Shown: one piece after another, positions 5,646 through 7,584 of the stretch
Position numbering within the stretch: the stretch's first letter is position 1
How the letters are laid out: each line of letters opens with the position of its first letter
From: Elusimicrobiota bacterium
Lineage (GTDB): Bacteria > Elusimicrobiota > Elusimicrobia > Elusimicrobiales > UBA9959
Length of the DNA stretch: 7,584 nt
Assembly (NCBI GenBank): GCA_030637365.1
Contig: DAOWGR010000067.1
Location: 1-7,584, forward strand
Reading direction: 5' to 3'
Made by a program: the position numbers and the translations under genes
Notes under the pieces: generated by a model
Database searches by the model: none
Seen by the model: only the letters and a program-made list of their open reading frames with translations
What the model was told of the DNA's origin: nothing

Positions 5646-5760
5646 AGCAGTAAAAAGGCACCTGTTACCTTTTGAACTTTTTAACGATTTATCCTCATTT
5701 TATCCTGACTCATTATTCACATTATTCACCGACAGAATTTTAAATCGGAATTTGTTTTTT

Positions 5761-7563
5761 ATGATTACTATCAGAGACATACATAAATCTTTTGGCCGGC
5801 AGGCGATTTTTGACGGTGCTTTTCTTCAAATAAATGACGGCGAGCGTTTTGCTTTGGTCGGGCCGAACGGCAGCGGAAAATCCACTTTATTTAAAATGCT
5901 TTTGGGCGATATGGATATTGATGACGGCGAGATATTGTTAGGCAGGGGCTGCAATGTCGGTTATTTGCCGCAGGAAAACGCGCCTATATCGGATAAAACC
6001 GTATTGCAAGAAGCGCTTAAGGGAAGCAATGAATGGGACGCCAGGCTTGAGGCTGAGGCCAAAGCGATTCTAATGGGTCTTGGTTTTAAGGTTGAAGATT
6101 TTAATCGTATTGTTAATACTTTAAGCGGCGGTTGGGCCATGCGGGTTGCTATGGCCAATTTGCTTGTAAAAAAACCGGCTTTAATGCTGCTTGACGAGCC
6201 TACCAATCATTTGGATGTTGATTCGCTTTTATGGTTTCAGGATTATCTGTCCTCTTATCAGGGAGCGGTATTTGTTATATCCCATGACCGTTCTTTTATC
6301 AATACCGTTTGCAGAGCCGTTGTGGCGGTGGCGGATAAAAAACTTAAAGTATATCACGGCGATTATGAGCATTATCTTAAACAAAAGGAAGAAGAGGCCG
6401 AAAGGCTTAAAGATGCTTGGAAGCGTCAGAAAGAAGAAATAGAGGATATGAAAGATTTTATAGCCAGAAACCGCGTGCGCGCTTCAACGGCTTCAAGAGC
6501 GCAAAGCATGATAAAGCGCTTGGATAAAATGGAGCGGATAGTTCTGCCCAATGAAACGCGGAAAATGAAAATTCGTTTTCCTCAGCCTATGAGAACGGGC
6601 GTTAGATGTTTGACGCTTAAAAAAGTGAATAAAACTTATGATTTAAAAGATGGCGGGAAAATTAAAGTCTATCAGGATATTGATTTTGAATTTGAAAGAG
6701 GCTGGAAGATGGCTTTTGTCGGCCATAATGGAGCGGGAAAATCCACCTTGCTTAAAATTCTTGCCGGCGTGGTTAAGCCTGATAGCGGCGAGAGAATTGT
6801 CGGTTATAATGTCAAAACGGGTTATTTCTCCCAGCATAGAATGGGAATATTGGACCCTGATAAAACCGTATTTGAAGAAGCTTTGGATAATGACAGGATG
6901 AATCCCGAATTGATGGTTAGAACAGTTTTGGGAACTTTTCTGTTTCACGGCGACGATGTTTTTAAAAAAACGGAAGTTTTGAGCGGAGGAGAAAAGAGCA
7001 GATTGACTTTGGTTAAACTTTTATTGGACCCTCCAAATATCCTTTTGATGGATGAGCCCACCACGCATCTTGATATGCCGAGTGTTGACGCTCTTATTTC
7101 CGCGCTTAAAGAATATGAAGGGGCGCTTTGCTTTATAAGCCATGATTTGTACTTTGTTAACGCTTTAGCCAGCCATATTGTTCATATTGAAAACGGAAGG
7201 CCGGCCATTTATCCGGGAAATTACGAATATTTCAGTAGGCGTCAAAAACAAATTAAGGCGGAGGCGGCGGGCATGTCCCCCGTAGCTAGTTCAGCGAAGT
7301 GGGAGGAATTTTCTCCGCCTGAGAAAGGCGTAAATCGTAAAGAACAGCGCAGGTTAAGGGCGATGGAAAGAGACCGCAAACGCGAAAATAAAAAACTTGA
7401 GAACGCCATTTTAAAACATAAAAAAGAAATTGAAGTATTGGCGGAAAAACTTTCAGCGCCCGAAGCGCACAGTGATTACGCGAAAGTTAAAATTATAGGC
7501 GATGAAATCGCCGAATTAAAAAAACAAATAGCCGATAAAGAAGCTAAATTAAAACAGGAATAA
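5761..7563 (+). CDS. ABC-F family ATPase (ribosome-associated, Uup/YheS/YdiF-like)
   Basis: 600 residues with two complete ATPase domains and no membrane segment, the layout of ABC-F proteins, which act on ribosomes instead of transporting. Domain 1: Walker A GPNGSGKST (34-42), signature LSGGW (121-125), Walker B LMLLDE with catalytic Glu146. Domain 2: Walker A GHNGAGKST (321-329), signature LSGGE (407-411), Walker B LLMDE with Glu432. Between them, about residues 205-285, is the charged helical P-site-interaction linker, containing RNRVRASTASRAQSMIKRLDKME. The C-terminal 75 residues are Lys/Glu-rich and form a probable coiled coil, as in Uup and YheS. The role is probably rescue or tuning of stalled ribosomes; antibiotic protection is possible but unsupported. 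ATG 5761 is preferred to TTG 5752 because the family N-terminus (MITIRDIHKSFG) begins there; only a weak GGA about 12 bases upstream is seen. Confidence 0.95.
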   Translation: MITIRDIHKSFGRQAIFDGAFLQINDGERFALVGPNGSGKSTLFKMLLGDMDIDDGEILLGRGCNVGYLPQENAPISDKTVLQEALKGSNEWDARLEAEAKAILMGLGFKVEDFNRIVNTLSGGWAMRVAMANLLVKKPALMLLDEPTNHLDVDSLLWFQDYLSSYQGAVFVISHDRSFINTVCRAVVAVADKKLKVYHGDYEHYLKQKEEEAERLKDAWKRQKEEIEDMKDFIARNRVRASTASRAQSMIKRLDKMERIVLPNETRKMKIRFPQPMRTGVRCLTLKKVNKTYDLKDGGKIKVYQDIDFEFERGWKMAFVGHNGAGKSTLLKILAGVVKPDSGERIVGYNVKTGYFSQHRMGILDPDKTVFEEALDNDRMNPELMVRTVLGTFLFHGDDVFKKTEVLSGGEKSRLTLVKLLLDPPNILLMDEPTTHLDMPSVDALISALKEYEGALCFISHDLYFVNALASHIVHIENGRPAIYPGNYEYFSRRQKQIKAEAAGMSPVASSAKWEEFSPPEKGVNRKEQRRLRAMERDRKRENKKLENAILKHKKEIEVLAEKLSAPEAHSDYAKVKIIGDEIAELKKQIADKEAKLKQE

Positions 7564-7584
7564 ACGCGAAAAAATATGTATGAC

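Larger units (their letters stand above)
5407..5760. other. 354-bp divergent intergenic region with several inverted and direct repeats
   Basis: No gene is supported here. Visible elements are: TGTGCCC (5507-5513) with GGGCACA (5533-5539), a 7-bp inverted repeat with a 19-nt loop; a related motif in three copies at 5567-5630; a weak hairpin AAAAGG/CCTTTT (5653-5673); TTTATCCT twice (5688-5695, 5699-5706); and CATTATTCA twice in tandem (5711-5728). The region must hold the promoters of both the minus-strand exported protein and the plus-strand ABC-F gene. A 33-codon GTG frame at 5467-5568 has no ribosome binding site. Confidence 0.55.

Noticed and set aside
6168..6174. A_AAA_AAA heptamer in phase inside the ABC-F gene
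   Set aside because: Slippage would give a truncated first ATPase domain; it falls in ordinary Val-Lys-Lys codons, so it is taken as chance and as a caution for the cysE/cysK site.
1..7584. CRISPR array, tRNA, rRNA, insertion sequence or phage module
   Set aside because: No regularly spaced repeats, no cloverleaf, no transposase or integrase motifs on either strand.

Overview
The window is an ordinary-looking stretch of bacterial chromosome with seven protein-coding genes, one of them cut by the left edge. Coding density is moderate and both strands are used. I see no rRNA, tRNA, CRISPR array, insertion sequence or phage gene. The host cannot be named from this sequence. Base composition is mid-to-low GC with A/T-rich intergenic spacers, genes are read with the standard code, stops are TAA or TAG, and one protein carries a clear Sec signal peptide. 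Palindrome-rich intergenic segments vaguely recall those of uncultured candidate phyla (Elusimicrobiota, Omnitrophota, Patescibacteria), but this is an impression and not evidence.

Layout, left to right: (1) the last 81 codons of a probable nitronate monooxygenase (+, 1-246); (2) a radical SAM protein with a C-terminal SPASM-type cysteine set (-, 333-1187), convergent with the first gene; (3) a divergent intergenic region (1188-1381) with a nested inverted repeat; (4) a MATE-family efflux transporter (+, 1382-2815) closed by a hairpin directly on its stop codon; (5) a palindrome-rich spacer (2836-3055) with a candidate promoter/operator; (6) cysE and cysK (+, 3056-4596), which overlap by 22 bp and encode the two steps from serine to cysteine; (7) a convergent spacer with a perfect 12-bp hairpin; (8) an unrecognised exported protein (-, 4798-5406); (9) a 354-bp divergent intergenic region with a repeated motif; (10) a complete ABC-F ATPase (+, 5761-7563).

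The only clear functional unit is cysE-cysK. CysE makes O-acetylserine, and CysK replaces the acetyl group with sulfide. The CysE tail ends in isoleucine, as needed to dock into CysK in the cysteine synthase complex. The last codons of cysE are also the first codons of cysK, and an A7 tract sits exactly at the junction in a phase where -1 slippage would fuse the two frames. The other genes look like single-gene transcription units. No obvious new multi-gene system is present. The items most worth checking are the cysE/cysK junction, the intergenic repeat structures at 1288-1357, 2950-3013 and 5567-5630, and the exported orphan protein.
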